A stretch of 64,000 bases of DNA from Nemertoderma westbladi (lineage: Eukaryota; Xenacoelomorpha; Nemertodermatida; Nemertodermatidae): positions 1 to 64,000 of the forward strand of contig JAUCBJ010009089.1 in the NCBI GenBank assembly GCA_032718475.1, in the 5' to 3' direction. The position numbers and the translations under genes are program-made. The notes under the pieces were generated by a model that saw nothing but the letters and a program-made list of their open reading frames with translations, had not been told where the DNA came from and did no database searches. Positions 25,880 to 37,117 of this stretch are shown piece by piece. Numbering within the stretch: position 1 is the stretch's first letter; the number at the start of each line of letters is the position of its first letter.

Positions 25880-26340
25880 TTATGGAGGAGTGCACGGATT
25901 CAATTATTTACGGCCCTTCAAACACTAATAAAATTGAAAGGTAGTGGAAGGAGTTACACCAGCGTATGGAAGTTTACTTTAAGGGCCAATTACGAGAAGT
26001 TATAGAATGGCATAAGTACATTCCAAACAACAAGGAACACCGCCAGCTCCTAGCTTATATCTATATTCCTATTATTCAACGTGAATGTGATATCTTTGCG
26101 AATAACTGGAACTCACACCGCATTCGTTCGCAAAACATTGATTTACCTACCGGGGTTCCAAATGTAATGTTTGACTTTCCACAGAACTACAACGGGCACA
26201 ACTATGGAGTTGGCGTTGAGCGGGACTGTTTAGATCACACATATGAGTGCGCCGGGCTGAATGGCTTAGATCACAACGATTTCATGAATGAACTAATATG
26301 CGTGCACAGTGTGAGGAACTGGTTCCCAATCCAGGGTTAA
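25880..26340 (+). pseudogene. DDE integrase-like transposase, C-terminal relic
   Basis: The plus frame reads YGPSNTNKIER, a TAG stop at about 25939 where a Trp would be expected, then WKELHQRM and continues open to 26340. Downstream text includes IQRECDIFANNWNSHRIR and LPTGVPNVMFDFP. This order (GPS-x-N-x-IER-W, then NSHRIR and PTG-x-PN) is familiar from a family of integrase-fold transposases spread in fish and invertebrates, possibly IS3EU-like. The name is tentative but the fold call is firm. The N-terminal two thirds are missing and the stop makes it non-functional. It sits just downstream of the alpha-kinase relic's 3' end, in opposite orientation. Confidence 0.7.
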
Positions 26341-26665
26341 ACATCGCAAGTTCTGAAGCAAAAGCTGCTTACCTGTATTTACAAGGTAGATACCAACTAC
26401 CAGGCTAACAATTGAAAAACTAAATTTCAAAACTAATTCGTACAAAAACAAGATGAATTTTATATTTCAATCAAAGGTTTCAATTATATTTCAAAACACA
26501 CAGCTATTAAAATTTAGCACAAATTCAAACATGCTGTATACAATTATTAATTAAACTGACCCACATAATGTGGTATACAAAACAAAACTGTAGTATACAA
26601 TTATTAATTAAACCAAACCACATAATGTGGTATACAAAACAAATGATCTGTGACCTAGAAATAGT
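26341..26665. other. AT-rich spacer between two convergent relics
   Basis: Holds a 50-bp near-duplicate (ATAATGTGGTATACAAAAC at about 26565 and 26622) and no gene. Confidence 0.6.
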
Positions 26666-27809
26666 TTATTCTACAACTTCAATGGATTCTTCAGGGCAAT
26701 ATTTATTGCATTGATGTCCCTTAAAGAACGAGTCAATGGCATAGCCCAAACAGTTACCTGCGCAGAAGTACATCTCATTGTCAATGTCCGAGGCGTCAAC
26801 AGTCGAGATTTCTGGGTCATAGTCGATAGCCACTTCCCTGTATATCGAGAAGAAGCATCTTATTCTTAGTATACACATATGAGAAGTGCGCCAGGGCTCC
26901 AGCCTTCTCGACCAGTTGACAAGTTTCCCCATCCTCTCCATGGATCACTACACCGAGATTGGTGATATACTTCCTAAAGTTTCTTTCAACAAATTCTTCG
27001 ATATACATATTCACATATTCCACTTCGGAACCATCCCCGTTATAGACTTCTCCATACCAGCATTTGTTGTAGAGAAAGTTATTTTTGAATGTTTCTCGAC
27101 CATCCGACTTCTCGCATGCAGCTTTGCAGAATTCAAAGGCGATTCGATGGGCCACAGCATGCATCTGTACTTTGCATCTCTACTGTTTTTTTGCATGTTG
27201 GCCAAGAGGAACCTGTACTTCCTTTTCAATGTCTTTAATGGACGGTTTGTAACGCTTTAGGACATACTTAAAATTGCCTAAATAAGCAATATATGCCGAT
27301 CTAAAACCACCCTCCGAAAACGGTTTCTTCTCTACATCGTAAATCTTAATCTCACTGGGACTCCAGCTGTAATTGTCTAAGTTGAAGAGAGAAATTGTAA
27401 CCTCTGTTTTCTCGAGGTTTTCGGTGCACAGCTTACCAGGTTTTAATAATCGCGATAAAGTAACTGATTTAGGATAAGATCGATTAAACGTATCACATTG
27501 ATTTTGATTACCGATACATAGGCTCGTACCCGTACTGCTAGAAGATGAGGACCCCATTGACGACTGTGACTGACATTGGCCAGCATTCGGTTGATCGCTA
27601 ATGATAAATCGCACATAGAAGATCTTCTTCCCATCAATCTGCGCTATGTTCGAGCAGTTTGGCCCGCGATCGCTTGCCAGAATGTCACATGAACCATTGG
27701 GTTCTTTGTACCACGTCTTGCAAGCCAGTTTAATGTTTTCAATCGATAAATCGTCATATTCTTCGAATTCGACAAATTGACGCGGTCCAATGGGATCGTA
27801 CTTAGACTT
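26666..27809 (-). pseudogene. Alpha-kinase pseudogene (intronless)
   Basis: Read on the minus strand from about 27803, a leading region begins KYDPIGPRQFVEFEEYDD and contains GSCDILASDRGP. A Ser-rich linker follows, then the alpha-kinase fold: FSEGGFRSAY (glycine-rich loop), YVLKRY (catalytic-type Lys), MHAVAHRIAFEF, LLLDIQGSG, YDPEI, GNCLG and FFKGHQCNKYC (the zinc-binding His/Cys set of MHCK/eEF2K kinases). Such kinases phosphorylate Ser/Thr in helical targets. The gene is broken. A TAG lies in frame at 27180-27182, two bases appear lost near 26820 between the DIQG and DPE motifs, and a TGA sits three codons before the recognisable start. No introns are visible, which fits either a retrocopy or an intronless family member. 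It lies antisense in an intron of the WxxW gene. Confidence 0.85.
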
Positions 27810-27812
27810 TCA

Positions 27813-28649
27813 TGTATCGGTAGTGTGCGCTGAGAGACGTTGTACAGTTAACCACATAGGAGCTCTACCGCGTTTCCTGTTGCATGTTTTCATCCTCTTT
27901 TTACTGAGCTTATCTTAGATGTCTTTAAAATTAGGCAGTGGTCAATGGTAAGCCATGTCCAGATGTTGTCACCGCAGTACCGGCAGACCAATATTCCAGG
28001 CAGCCAGGTCAGGTAGGCATACTATGTACTACTGGCAGACTAGCCTTAGAGGAAGTACTATTGCAGTATTGTGTAACGGTACGACATTGTGTATCGTGTA
28101 CCAGTACCTGTACTGGAATACTGTCAATACGCTGTACTACAATACAACAATGCTGCAATAGCTAGATAGCGGTGGCGGTTTCCGGGTTTGGTACCATACT
28201 GCTGCACTGCAGTACTATAGGCCTCTTTCCGGTAGGCCTACAATACAGTCAGACAGTGCTGTCATAGTGAGCTCGTTGGGCCACAGAATTTGATTTTGAC
28301 CTTTACAAATATATAGTGAGCTCAATGGGCCACCTGTAAAATATGATTTCAATTCTTAATTTCCGATTTGCGATTTACAGTTTGCAATTTAAGATTGACT
28401 TTGAAATGCAAATATTTGTTTTTCAAATTGTAATTTCAAACTCTAATTTCAATTTTCGTTTTTTTGAAATAGTTGCATGTTTTGTTTGTAATCTAAAATA
28501 ATATTTTCAGTTAAAAAAGCAGTGAGCCCGATGGGTCACCATACTTTAGCACAACGTTTCCGACCAGATACATCATTAATAGTTTGCCAGGTAGTCTTGA
28601 TTATTGCTAATCACTTGTAATTTCTTCAATTTTGTCCTGCATGTACTGT
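27813..28649. other. No gene recognised
   Basis: The phrase GTGAGCTC(A/G)(T/A)(T)GGGCCAC recurs at about 28267, 28317 and 28521. Small plus frames at 27938-28165 are not supported. Confidence 0.5.
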
Positions 28650-28683
28650 ACGTACGTCTCCTGGCTGATGTTGTAGGCCAATT

Positions 28684-29100
28684 TCAGATCTTCCAAAGCG
28701 TACTCAACATTGTTGATGTTTTTGGTTGTTCGGTTTTCACTCTGGAGGCTATCTTAAGATCTTCTCTCTTACAAGTAACCTCAGAGTCTTCCCATGGCAC
28801 ATATTGTTTTCGTTTGGGTTTCTGGGGAATATGCTTATTGGATGATTCCTTGTGGGCTTTTATTATATTCTGGTATATTGAAGTGGTATACTGGTCTAAA
28901 TCCATTGACTGAAGTACTCCAAAGCGGTTTTGAACTTCTACTGTGTAAGCATCCTTTACAGCATTGTCAGTTCTGAGTTTCTCCCAATAATAGTTGATTT
29001 GCTTGCATGTCCTGGGTTTGCTGGCTCTCACACTAAGTCTGATCTCTGCAGTCACAATTCTGTGGTCCACACCTATTAGGTTGAGTTAGCTGTATGCCGC
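28684..29100 (-). pseudogene. LINE endonuclease C-terminal fragment
   Basis: The minus frame starts DHRIVTAEIRLSVRA, the last catalytic SDH-type motif of the APE-like endonuclease of non-LTR retrotransposons. The linker towards the RT follows, with VQNRFGVL and PRKPKRKQYVPW-like text. The piece is about 128 codons long and open. It covers the region missing from the LINE at 31.0 kb. Confidence 0.75.
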
Positions 29101-29315
29101 ACAGTTAATCTTGATGTTTCTCCACTTTATACTTCATACAACTGTGTGCTTTCGTTACAATATTGAATTAAACGGCTTAATATTATTCCTACCTATTCAG
29201 TTCTTGTCAATTCCAGCAATTCCAGTTTCAATTCCAGCATTTCAGGTCAGGTCTGGTCTTCTGCAATATTGATTCGAAAAACTTGCAATGCAGCACTAAG
29301 GAGGTGCCACCATGA

Positions 29316-29535
29316 CTATATTGCTACATTGACCCTATTACTAAGGGCATCGGTCCAGTAAGAAGGACCCCCTTTCTCTAGAGGATAGGGACACTGTTGG
29401 TCCTGGGTTAAGGACTGATACTTGGCTGCAAGGGAATATACGCTAAGGAAACACCTTCCAAGGTTGTATAGAGTCTGATTGGAGATCTGTTCATTGTACT
29501 TGACACAATTAACCTGGCGCAGCATAATTGTATAA
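29316..29535 (-). pseudogene. LINE C-terminal fragment
   Basis: MLRQVNCVKYNEQISNQTLY matches the LINE at 31.0 kb (33135-33200: RRVHCVKYNAHISNETLYNI), in the opposite orientation. It then runs into unrelated or leader sequence. Confidence 0.7.
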
Positions 29536-29549
29536 GTGCCATTTAGAGA

Positions 29550-30440
29550 TTTGGGAGCAAGGGAATGTGGTCTGACCAGGTAGATGGTAATCTACCTATG
29601 GGTGGTCAAGCTGCACCTCACAACAGGGGTGCAGATGAGCTGCAATCCAATGATAAGTCATGTGCTTCAGAGTAGGTATGGGTGATGGGCCCCATATTTG
29701 ACTAAAATCTGTGGAATTGCAAGAGGATGCAGTATTTGCCCCAATAGCTGACTCAATAAAAAAGCACCCCTAGCCCATTATGGATTACATCACTAATGCA
29801 GAAAAGGTCTGAACGCTATGGGCTTGTGGAATATTGGACAACATAGACCAAATCTCAAACAACATCTGTTGTCACGTTTCCTAATGTGCTATTCACAAAC
29901 TAAGGATGCCCAGTAGAGGAGGTGGATGTATGTTCATATGTTCAGAATACTTGCAATATATGGGATTGCTGAGAAAATTTTTGCAGCAATCACATCAATA
30001 TACAATGGTGCCAGTGTGTCTACCACTGATGGTGATGGTAATAACACCCATTGGCTTCAGAAGTCAAGGAAATCCGGCCGAGCACCTCACTGTTCTAGAC
30101 ATTGCTAAGCACTTGAGGGAGCCCAACGGCTCACCAGCTCATTAGAACAGGCTGCTTCTAATTTTGTGCATTTGTTTGTTCAAGAAGACCAGCTTTTTGA
30201 CAGTTTACTTCGACTGTCCTCAGGAAATGTCTGAACGTATGACCATAAAATCTAAGGATGTTATGCTTGTGCAGGAGGATGACATCTGTTCATGGGATCA
30301 TTAATCCAGAAGTTAGGTGATGACAACCTTCGAATGGGCAAAGGATAGGCATGTGCAGCATTGAATGGCCTTGTCAGGGTTTGGGAGTCGCGCTGAATCT
30401 AAAACTGAAGGTTTGATTATTTAAAGCAGCTAGCATTAGA
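29550..30440 (+). pseudogene. Second internally deleted LINE copy
   Basis: The leader region (29570-29770) resembles 21490-21720. A short endonuclease piece (29845-29890, matching 31275-31320) is followed directly by RT sequence (29930-30060, matching 32405-32520), then by C-terminal RT pieces (30120-30410). Frames change repeatedly, so no protein can be made. Confidence 0.75.
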
Positions 30441-30449
30441 ACCAGAGGT

Positions 30450-30620
30450 TCCACCTTGGTGTAATGGTTGCATTAAATTCACATCTCGTCGTGGGTTCGA
30501 TTCCCACAGATTTCATTCCAGCACGAATGCACTAGCCACGGCGGATCTCTGTGTGATTTAGAAAGGACCTATTTTAAGGTACTACTTTTCACAATTTTAT
30601 TATTATTAGAAACAACAGTT
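30450..30620 (+). repeat. tRNA-derived SINE-like element
   Basis: An A-box-like TGGTGTAATGGTT and a perfect T-arm (GTGGG, GTTCGATT-type loop, CCCAC) lie at tRNA-like spacing. There is no matching acceptor stem, so it is not a functional tRNA. A 3' tail ending in TTATTATTATTA supports a SINE. It lies about 85 bp before the WxxW exon at 30705. Confidence 0.65.
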
Positions 30621-30704
30621 ATCTATCTGGCTTGTACCTAGTAGTTAGTTATATACATAAATAAAAATGTAATAATATCATATGACTTATTTATTTCATA
30701 ACAG

Positions 30705-30884
30705 GGTTTGAAATCAACCAGTGCTTAAGCCCAATATCTTTTGAGGCTAGGACTGCAGCGGGCCACATTCCAGCCTCGGAAACTGGACAAGAGCTTATTA
30801 TGAATGACGATGGGCTGTCTTGTAAGAATTTACATCAAACTGATAACGAATGTATAGACTATGAGATACGATTCTGCTGTCCTG
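30705..30884 (+). CDS. Exon 4 seen: second half of mucin-type WxxW domain
   Basis: The exon is 180 nt, with acceptor TTTCATAACAG and donor GTAGGT. It takes two leading bases, 59 codons and one trailing base. The text includes CLSPISFEART, then GLSCKN, and ends CIDYEIRFCCP. These are the canonical second-half motifs of the WxxW domain (C-x-x-P, EAR, GL-x-C-x-N, C-x-DYE-x-RF-x-CP). With exon 24041-24157 it completes one whole domain bounded by phase-1 introns, the usual layout of a shuffled extracellular module. The phase-1 donor shows that the gene continues, but no later exon was recognised in the window. Confidence 0.9.
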
Positions 30885-31029
30885 GTAGGTCTTTAGGTAG
30901 TGGTAGTGGTCTTCTGTAAGGCAGTTTTTTCAGAATGCAAAGCTGTTCTTATTCATTCATCTATTCATGGGATAAATGTGTCGAGGAGAATGTGAATCAT
31001 TTAGATAATATTTAACCATCACTTACTTC

Positions 31030-33530
31030 ATGTAAGTGATAAACACCCTAACACTCAGGTCCCGAATGCGACAAGGTGAGCTGGCTGCCTTGGCAGATAA
31101 GCTTTCTCTTAGTGCAGTGGGTGTTCAAGAGCACCGAATGCAGACTGGACAGACTGATGAGGTTCTGATTAAGGACATGGGGGGCTGTTGGCGACTCGCC
31201 CTCGCTTCAGCAAATGATAGTGGCAATGGTGGAATTAGTCTATTGATGATTCCAACTGCACATGCAGCATTGGACAAAATAGACCAAATCTCTAACCACA
31301 TCATCCGTTGCCACTTCTCATGTTCTGGAAGACTGGCTAAGAAGTTTCCTTAAGTGGTTATGATTGTGTGCTACTCTGTAACCAGTGTTGCCCCTGTAGA
31401 GGAGGTGGAAATTTCTTGCCTCTGAGGCGACAGATCACTGTGAGGGCTATACAGCCTTCACAGAGGCAGTTAAGTTAGCAGCTGCAGAAACAGTTCCTGT
31501 ATAACCTCGAAACATGAAACGGGCCCCCTGGACTGACAACAAAATTCAGAAGTGCCAAAATGACCTCTACAAGGCGCAGAAAGAGTCCCGACTCAAACAG
31601 ACTACAGCGGCCAAGAATTTAGTTAAGGCTGCATCTAGGTCCCTGAACAGGCAGTACTCTGTTAATTTACAGGAGCTAATAAACCAACAGGTTGATGCCA
31701 TCAATGATGCTGACGACAGCAGGCAATCATCCCAGGCATGGAGCTGAGTCGAAAATTGGTTGAAAACATTGCTTGCTGGTCGAAAAGCCAACCAACCAAC
31801 AAGGTTAAGGCTGAATCACCAGCTGATCGCCTCAATGGTTGGAAGGTCCACTTTGAAAAGCTCCTCAATAATGACAGGATATTGCCTGATAACTTTATAG
31901 AGTAAAAGTGTCTGAGTCTGTACTCCCAGATATTCCCATTGGTGATATCTCCTTTGCAGAAGTGAAGGCTGCTGCAAAGAGCATTACGACCAATCGTGCC
32001 AGTGGAGTAGATGGTGTTCCCACTGAGGTCTTTAAAATACCTGAGTGTTTAAAGCTCATCTATCCCATCATAGTAGACATGTTCCGAACAACAAGAGTCC
32101 CACAAGAAATGAAAACAAATAAGTAGGTGCCAGTTCCCAAGAAGGGCAACCTAACACTCTATGGTTCTTTTTGGGGAATCTCATTGATCTCGATTGCTGC
32201 AAAGCTATACAATAGAATTCTATTAAATCGCATCAGGGATCCCATTGAGAGACTGCTCCGTGGAAATCAGAATGGGTTCCGTAAAGGTCGTGGGACCATG
32301 GAGCCCATTTTGGCACTTATAAGGATAATTGAAGAGTTATCAAAAAAGAAAGACAGCCATCTGGCTGTTATCTTCAAGGCCTTTGATACAGTCTCTCGCT
32401 CACGTATGTTCAGCATACTTTCATTATATGGGATTCCTGATGAAATTATTGCAGCAATCAGATCAGTATACGATGGTTCGACAACATTTGTGTCTACTGT
32501 TGACGGTGACACAGAACCATTTGAAGTGTTATGGGGCGTCCTCCAGGGAGACACATTTGCACCATTCTTGTTCATAATTGTTGTTGACTATGTTCTACGC
32601 ATGTCCTTAGATCATCATAATGATGATGGGGTGATGATAACTCCACCTAATGGCTCCAGAAGTCGAGGAGATCCTGCCAAGTACCTAACTGATCTAGACT
32701 TTGCTGATGACGTAGGAGTACTCTCAGAATCACTAGCTCCTCGGCTCCTCAGCTCATTAGAACATGCTGCTTATAGTGTTGGTCTTTTTATTAACTCCAG
32801 AAAGACCAATATTTTGACAGTTAACTTTGAAAGTCCTCAGCAAGTCTCTGATCGGATGAGCATAAGCTCAAAAGATGGTATGCTCGAGCATGTGGATGAC
32901 TTCTGTTACATGGGATCATGGATCCGGAAGTCAGGTGAGGGAGGACCTTCGAATACGTAAGGGAAAGGCATGGGCAGCCTTGAATAGGCTTTCCAGGATT
33001 TGGAAGTCACCGAGAATTAATCGGAAACTTAAGGTCCGATTATTTAGAGCAGCAGTAGTTCCAGTACTCCTCTATGGGAGTCCATGCTGGGCTCTAACTG
33101 CTGAGGACACCAAATCTCTGGATGGCACATTCACAAGAATGCTACGCCGGGTTCATTGTGTCAAGTACAATGCACACATCTCCAACGAGACACTATATAA
33201 CATTGGAGGTGTCTCATTGGTTCCCCCAAGCTTGACACTAGAACAAAATCGCCTACGCTTTGCAGGACATTGCTTTCGACGTGAGGACCAGCCAGTGCAT
33301 AATCTTGTACTTTGGCAGCCTCATGGAGTGAATAAGCATGGTGGACAGCCCATGACTTTCTTGAGACGCATCGTATTAAAGGACACTGGCCTTGAAGATG
33401 CGGATGATCTAGCAAATGTCATGGGTGATAGGGAGTTGTGGCGGTGCAATTTTGTCGATAAGCTGGCACAGCATTCTTAAAAATGCAGCTACAATGCAGC
33501 ATGCCGATCCTAGTAGTAGTAGTACTTCAT
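31030..33530 (+). pseudogene. LINE retrotransposon copy, endonuclease plus reverse transcriptase, disabled
   Basis: The order is as follows. Endonuclease start lies at 31036-31350 (NTLTLR, VGVQEHR). After a deletion of the middle EN comes a linker at 31514-31740. The RT at 31908-32960 has FAEVKAAAKSI, ASGVDGVP, NGFRKGRGT, a KAFDTVSR motif A with bases lost before it, GVLQGDTFAPFLF and LDFADDVGVLSE for motif C. The C-terminal domain is at 32930-33478 (KAWAALNRLSRIW, LYGSPCW). A TAG at 32124 and a frameshift near 32935 break the frame. The copy ends in TAGTAGTAGTA at about 33510-33525. Animal database proteins of this type are non-LTR elements often mislabelled as 'craniofacial development protein 2-like'; clade not assigned. 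It is inactive. Confidence 0.85.
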
Positions 33531-33729
33531 GTCACACACATTGTGTATTATGTTTACATTATTTGCCACATTCACAATTAAAGTTATAGCAGTAATTTGC
33601 TCATTAAATTGTCAACATACGATTATTGAAATAATAAATGAATTGCTGTGGGGAGAAGTGACGGCGAATAAATGATATAATAATGTAATAGTACAGTATG
33701 ATAATAGTAAAAATTTCAACGGACCCTAT

Positions 33730-33955
33730 TTCGGCTCGAACCCAGTACCTAGGTTTCAAAGTTCAAATTCTCAGTTATCATCAGCCGTGTGTATGATGAT
33801 ATATAATATATGTGATAGCCCACTCCATAGCGAATATATTATTTATCCATCCTGTTAGCTCAGTTGTCATAGGCACATACACCCATCTGATGATAACCGG
33901 AAGTTTGATACATAGGTATGGGGTTCGAGCCCCATTAGTTCGCCAAATTTGTCAC
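33730..33955. repeat. Head-to-head tRNA-like repeat pair
   Basis: On the plus strand, TTAGCTCAGTTG (A-box-like) at about 33857 is followed by GGGTTCGAGCCCC (B box) at about 33927. On the minus strand a second GGGTTCGAGCC lies at about 33735-33746, preceded by matching GATGATAAC text. The two copies face away from each other around about 60 bp. A-to-B spacing is too long for a tRNA gene, so this looks like SINE remains. Confidence 0.55.
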
Positions 33956-35355
33956 TAAGGAGAGCATTATCATACTGTTACATTATTATATATTATTGAA
34001 ACTAGTGGCGTGCAAACAAGCCGGATGTAAATCTTGAATCTTCAGAACACTTCTATTAATGAATTAATATACTAATATTTAACTTTTTAAATCACTTTGT
34101 TCCTTGAGGCCTGACAAGGATCCAATTTTCTAAAACTTTTTAGTGTTTATCTATAAGAAACTCGCAGAATAATAATAATAATTTATAGGAAATATTTGTT
34201 GTAGGCAATGTCAACTATATTCCATTATTACACAACACAGACAGATACCATCAGCTGAACAAAATACCTACGACCTATGATTCTAATTACACCAATTATT
34301 ACAATAAGTACTGCAGTTGAAGGACTACATTATTACTACAATTCATTCTCATCTGGAATTAGTAATAAATTCACATTCGCCCATACCTTTACTGACATTT
34401 AACACACACTAATGCTACCCTATGAAGAATTTCAAGTTTGTAATGGAGTGGAGTTTAGGAAGTAGGGCAAGTACAATAATCTTGGCAACCTCATCGATTT
34501 ATACTAAGCCTGTGTAAAAATCCATTATATAAGCCATTTTTCATCATGAACACCAGCTGTTATTGGTATTGTTTTACCATTGCGTCTATAGCACTTTTCG
34601 TTATTTATTTTTTGCAAAAAATAATGACTGTATTTTTCTGAAAATGGCTTGATACACCCATTCAGACCATACACTACAGGAGGGTTCTAAAAACAACACA
34701 ATTGACCGAATAGTTTCGGAGCCTTTCGTTTGACAAACACACACACAAAGAAACAAACAGACACGATTTTCTAATTAACAATTCTATGCAAAATAATTTA
34801 TATTATGAATATTTATTAATCCTAACATGTAACCTCTCCCGTGTTATACAATTTACGATCAGTTAATGATATTAGATGTAGTTAGCAATGTATACTATTC
34901 GCTATGTTATCGCATTTACAAGCTTACTGGTAAGTATGAAAGCAATATTACTTTACAGACATTAGTAATCATCAATCTGTAATGTTATCATGTTTATTGC
35001 ACCATACTCCAGACCCATAGACTCCAGTACCTCTGGACTTCAATAATTCAGACTGTTAGACTTAAAACAGCTGCTGCCTGTGTGTGGCATGTGGGCATAA
35101 CTAGGGAGTATATAGTACAGTACGCTATGTATATACTGTCTGATCATGTGACCTATTTGTACAAGTCAGTTACTGAATGTGAATATACATCACTCAATGG
35201 TGATGAGGATGGTCACACATGTAGTATGCTCATCAATGGGTATGTACATCAGTACCATTATCAGGCCCATACCTGCAGACCGACGATATAAATACTAAAC
35301 TGAAATTACTTTAATTAATGCAAACTGATCAATCTAAATTGATAATTTCCGACAG
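33956..35355. other. No gene recognised
   Basis: AT-rich sequence. Small frames show no domain. Confidence 0.5.
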
Positions 35356-36309
35356 TCAATTTGAAAACAGAACGGCAATAACAGAACTGAATACTCCAGG
35401 TAGACTCCAGGATCTCTCTCGATTGAATGAGGATTCATCACGAATGTATCTTGTCATTTTCAAGATTCTGGATCCAGTTAACTGTCTAAAATAAGTGGAA
35501 TAGTTGTCCGATACTATGATTCTTGGTAAATGGTCCGTGGAGCCCACTTCGCACAAAAAACATATGGCAGGATAAATATTACCGGTAGTAATTACATGGT
35601 CCAACAGGGTCGTCGAGTGGGCTGTTATTAGGGTATTTGGGAAATCGTCAGCGTAAATCCATTTGACGTTACGTTATTTAAATAATTTTGTACTTGTAGT
35701 TTATTGGGGCTCAAGACATCAACATTATAGTCACCTGTTAAAATTACATCATAATTATTACTAGCCAATTTAGCAAGGTGGTCATTGAAAGCGGATTGAA
35801 ACTGGTCCAGATTAACACTCTGAGTACGGTATACACAGCCAATAATTAAAGGTGATTGCGGCTAATTTCAACCCAGGTGTTATCATGGCTGGGAAGGTGT
35901 ATGTCCATTCTAATGGTACCTTAGAGTTCATTACGTACGTATATGGCAGTACCACCTCTATCGAGCTTACCATAAGTTCTATAGTCACAAATGGGTTTCT
36001 TGTAACCTTCAATGCAAATAGCATCAAGATCATGATCTTTTGTCAAAAAAGTTTCAGAGAAAGTTAAAATGCCAAACTTCAACAACAAAGAGTGTAGAAA
36101 ATCCGTGATAGCAGAAAAGTTTGACATAATGCTCCTATAATTGAGATGAAACACGGAAAGCCATTATGACAGTCATCAAATTTCAGGCTAAATTTAGTTT
36201 CGTTAAAATATTCATCTGTAATAATATTTGAAACGAGATTTCTATCAGGGTTTATAGAATTAAACATATTATCAGTAGGGTCATTATCCAGACTCATAAG
36301 ATCTTCCAT
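35356..36309 (-). pseudogene. LINE endonuclease region remnant
   Basis: On the minus strand, a leading stretch (36309-36160) runs by frameshift into FHLNYRSIMSNFSAI, then ILTFSETFLT, GYKK and RGGTAIYVRN. These are the first motifs of the APE endonuclease of CR1/jockey-like LINEs. Further down, at 35604-35560, comes LDHVITT and later STDHLPRIIVSD, the last catalytic motif. The middle is broken by stops. No RT follows within the window on this strand. Confidence 0.75.
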
Positions 36310-36429
36310 ATCGCAGCCAAATATATCATTATCATATCATTATTGTCAACAGAATTAAGTTTAAGTTAAAGTTTAAGTAACATAAATTACACCAATGACT
36401 CGCATCTTTTTGGATCACGAGCATGGTTA

Positions 36430-36875
36430 TGGGTGTCTGTATGTTCACTGTTCAATGGTGAACGCGCAAACACTGATGAACGAATGTCACCTACTCTAGA
36501 ACGTTTGCTCGTTTTATATTGGTTGGAGAAAATCAATACACGTTTACCTTCATATGTACAGCGTCACTATAACCATGATTTACAAAAGATGTCATTAAAG
36601 GATATTAGCCACAGATAGTTACTTTAATAGATTCGTTCATTGCTGAAATAAATACGCATGCTGATGTATCCTGGGTAGCGGCCAATGTGGCACAAATTGA
36701 TTCGGCAAGTTCATTTCGACCATGTTCTACTGGTAATCGTTATCCTTCTCAATTTCATAATAAAAATTTTGCTTCAAATTCTAAACGTTCGTCTAATGCT
36801 TCCATCACTACCAAGTCATGTGTATGGTGGCCCATTAGAGCCACTACACTTTATTTATTAATTTTTGCGTGAATA
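36430..36875 (+). pseudogene. Possible LTR-retrotransposon gag fragment
   Basis: A short plus frame includes LLVLYWLEKINTRLPSYVQR followed by HYNHDLQKMSLKDI. This resembles the capsid-like segment of retrotransposon gag proteins (a run of 'LP-x-YVQ-x-x-Y' then 'SL-x-DI'). A second piece (AEINTHADVSWVAANVAQI) follows in another frame. No LTRs, zinc knuckle or pol were seen. Low confidence. Confidence 0.35.
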
Positions 36876-37117
36876 AAATTTAATTTAATTTAATGTTAAT
36901 ATTTAAATCAAGTACAATTTAAAAAAATACATTAAATTTACTTTCACTTTTGTTTCCAATTAGATTAGTTTTACTTTTACTTTCGTTTTATTTTTAGTTT
37001 TACTTTCACTTTCGTTTTAATATTAGTTTTACATTAACTTTCGATTTCATTTTAGTTTTACTTTAACTTTAACTTTCGTTTTCATTTCATTTTCGATTTT
37101 TGCACACGACCCATTAC

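Noticed and set aside
30455-30525. Functional tRNA gene
   Set aside because: The T-arm and A box are present, but the acceptor stem halves do not pair, and a SINE-like tail follows.
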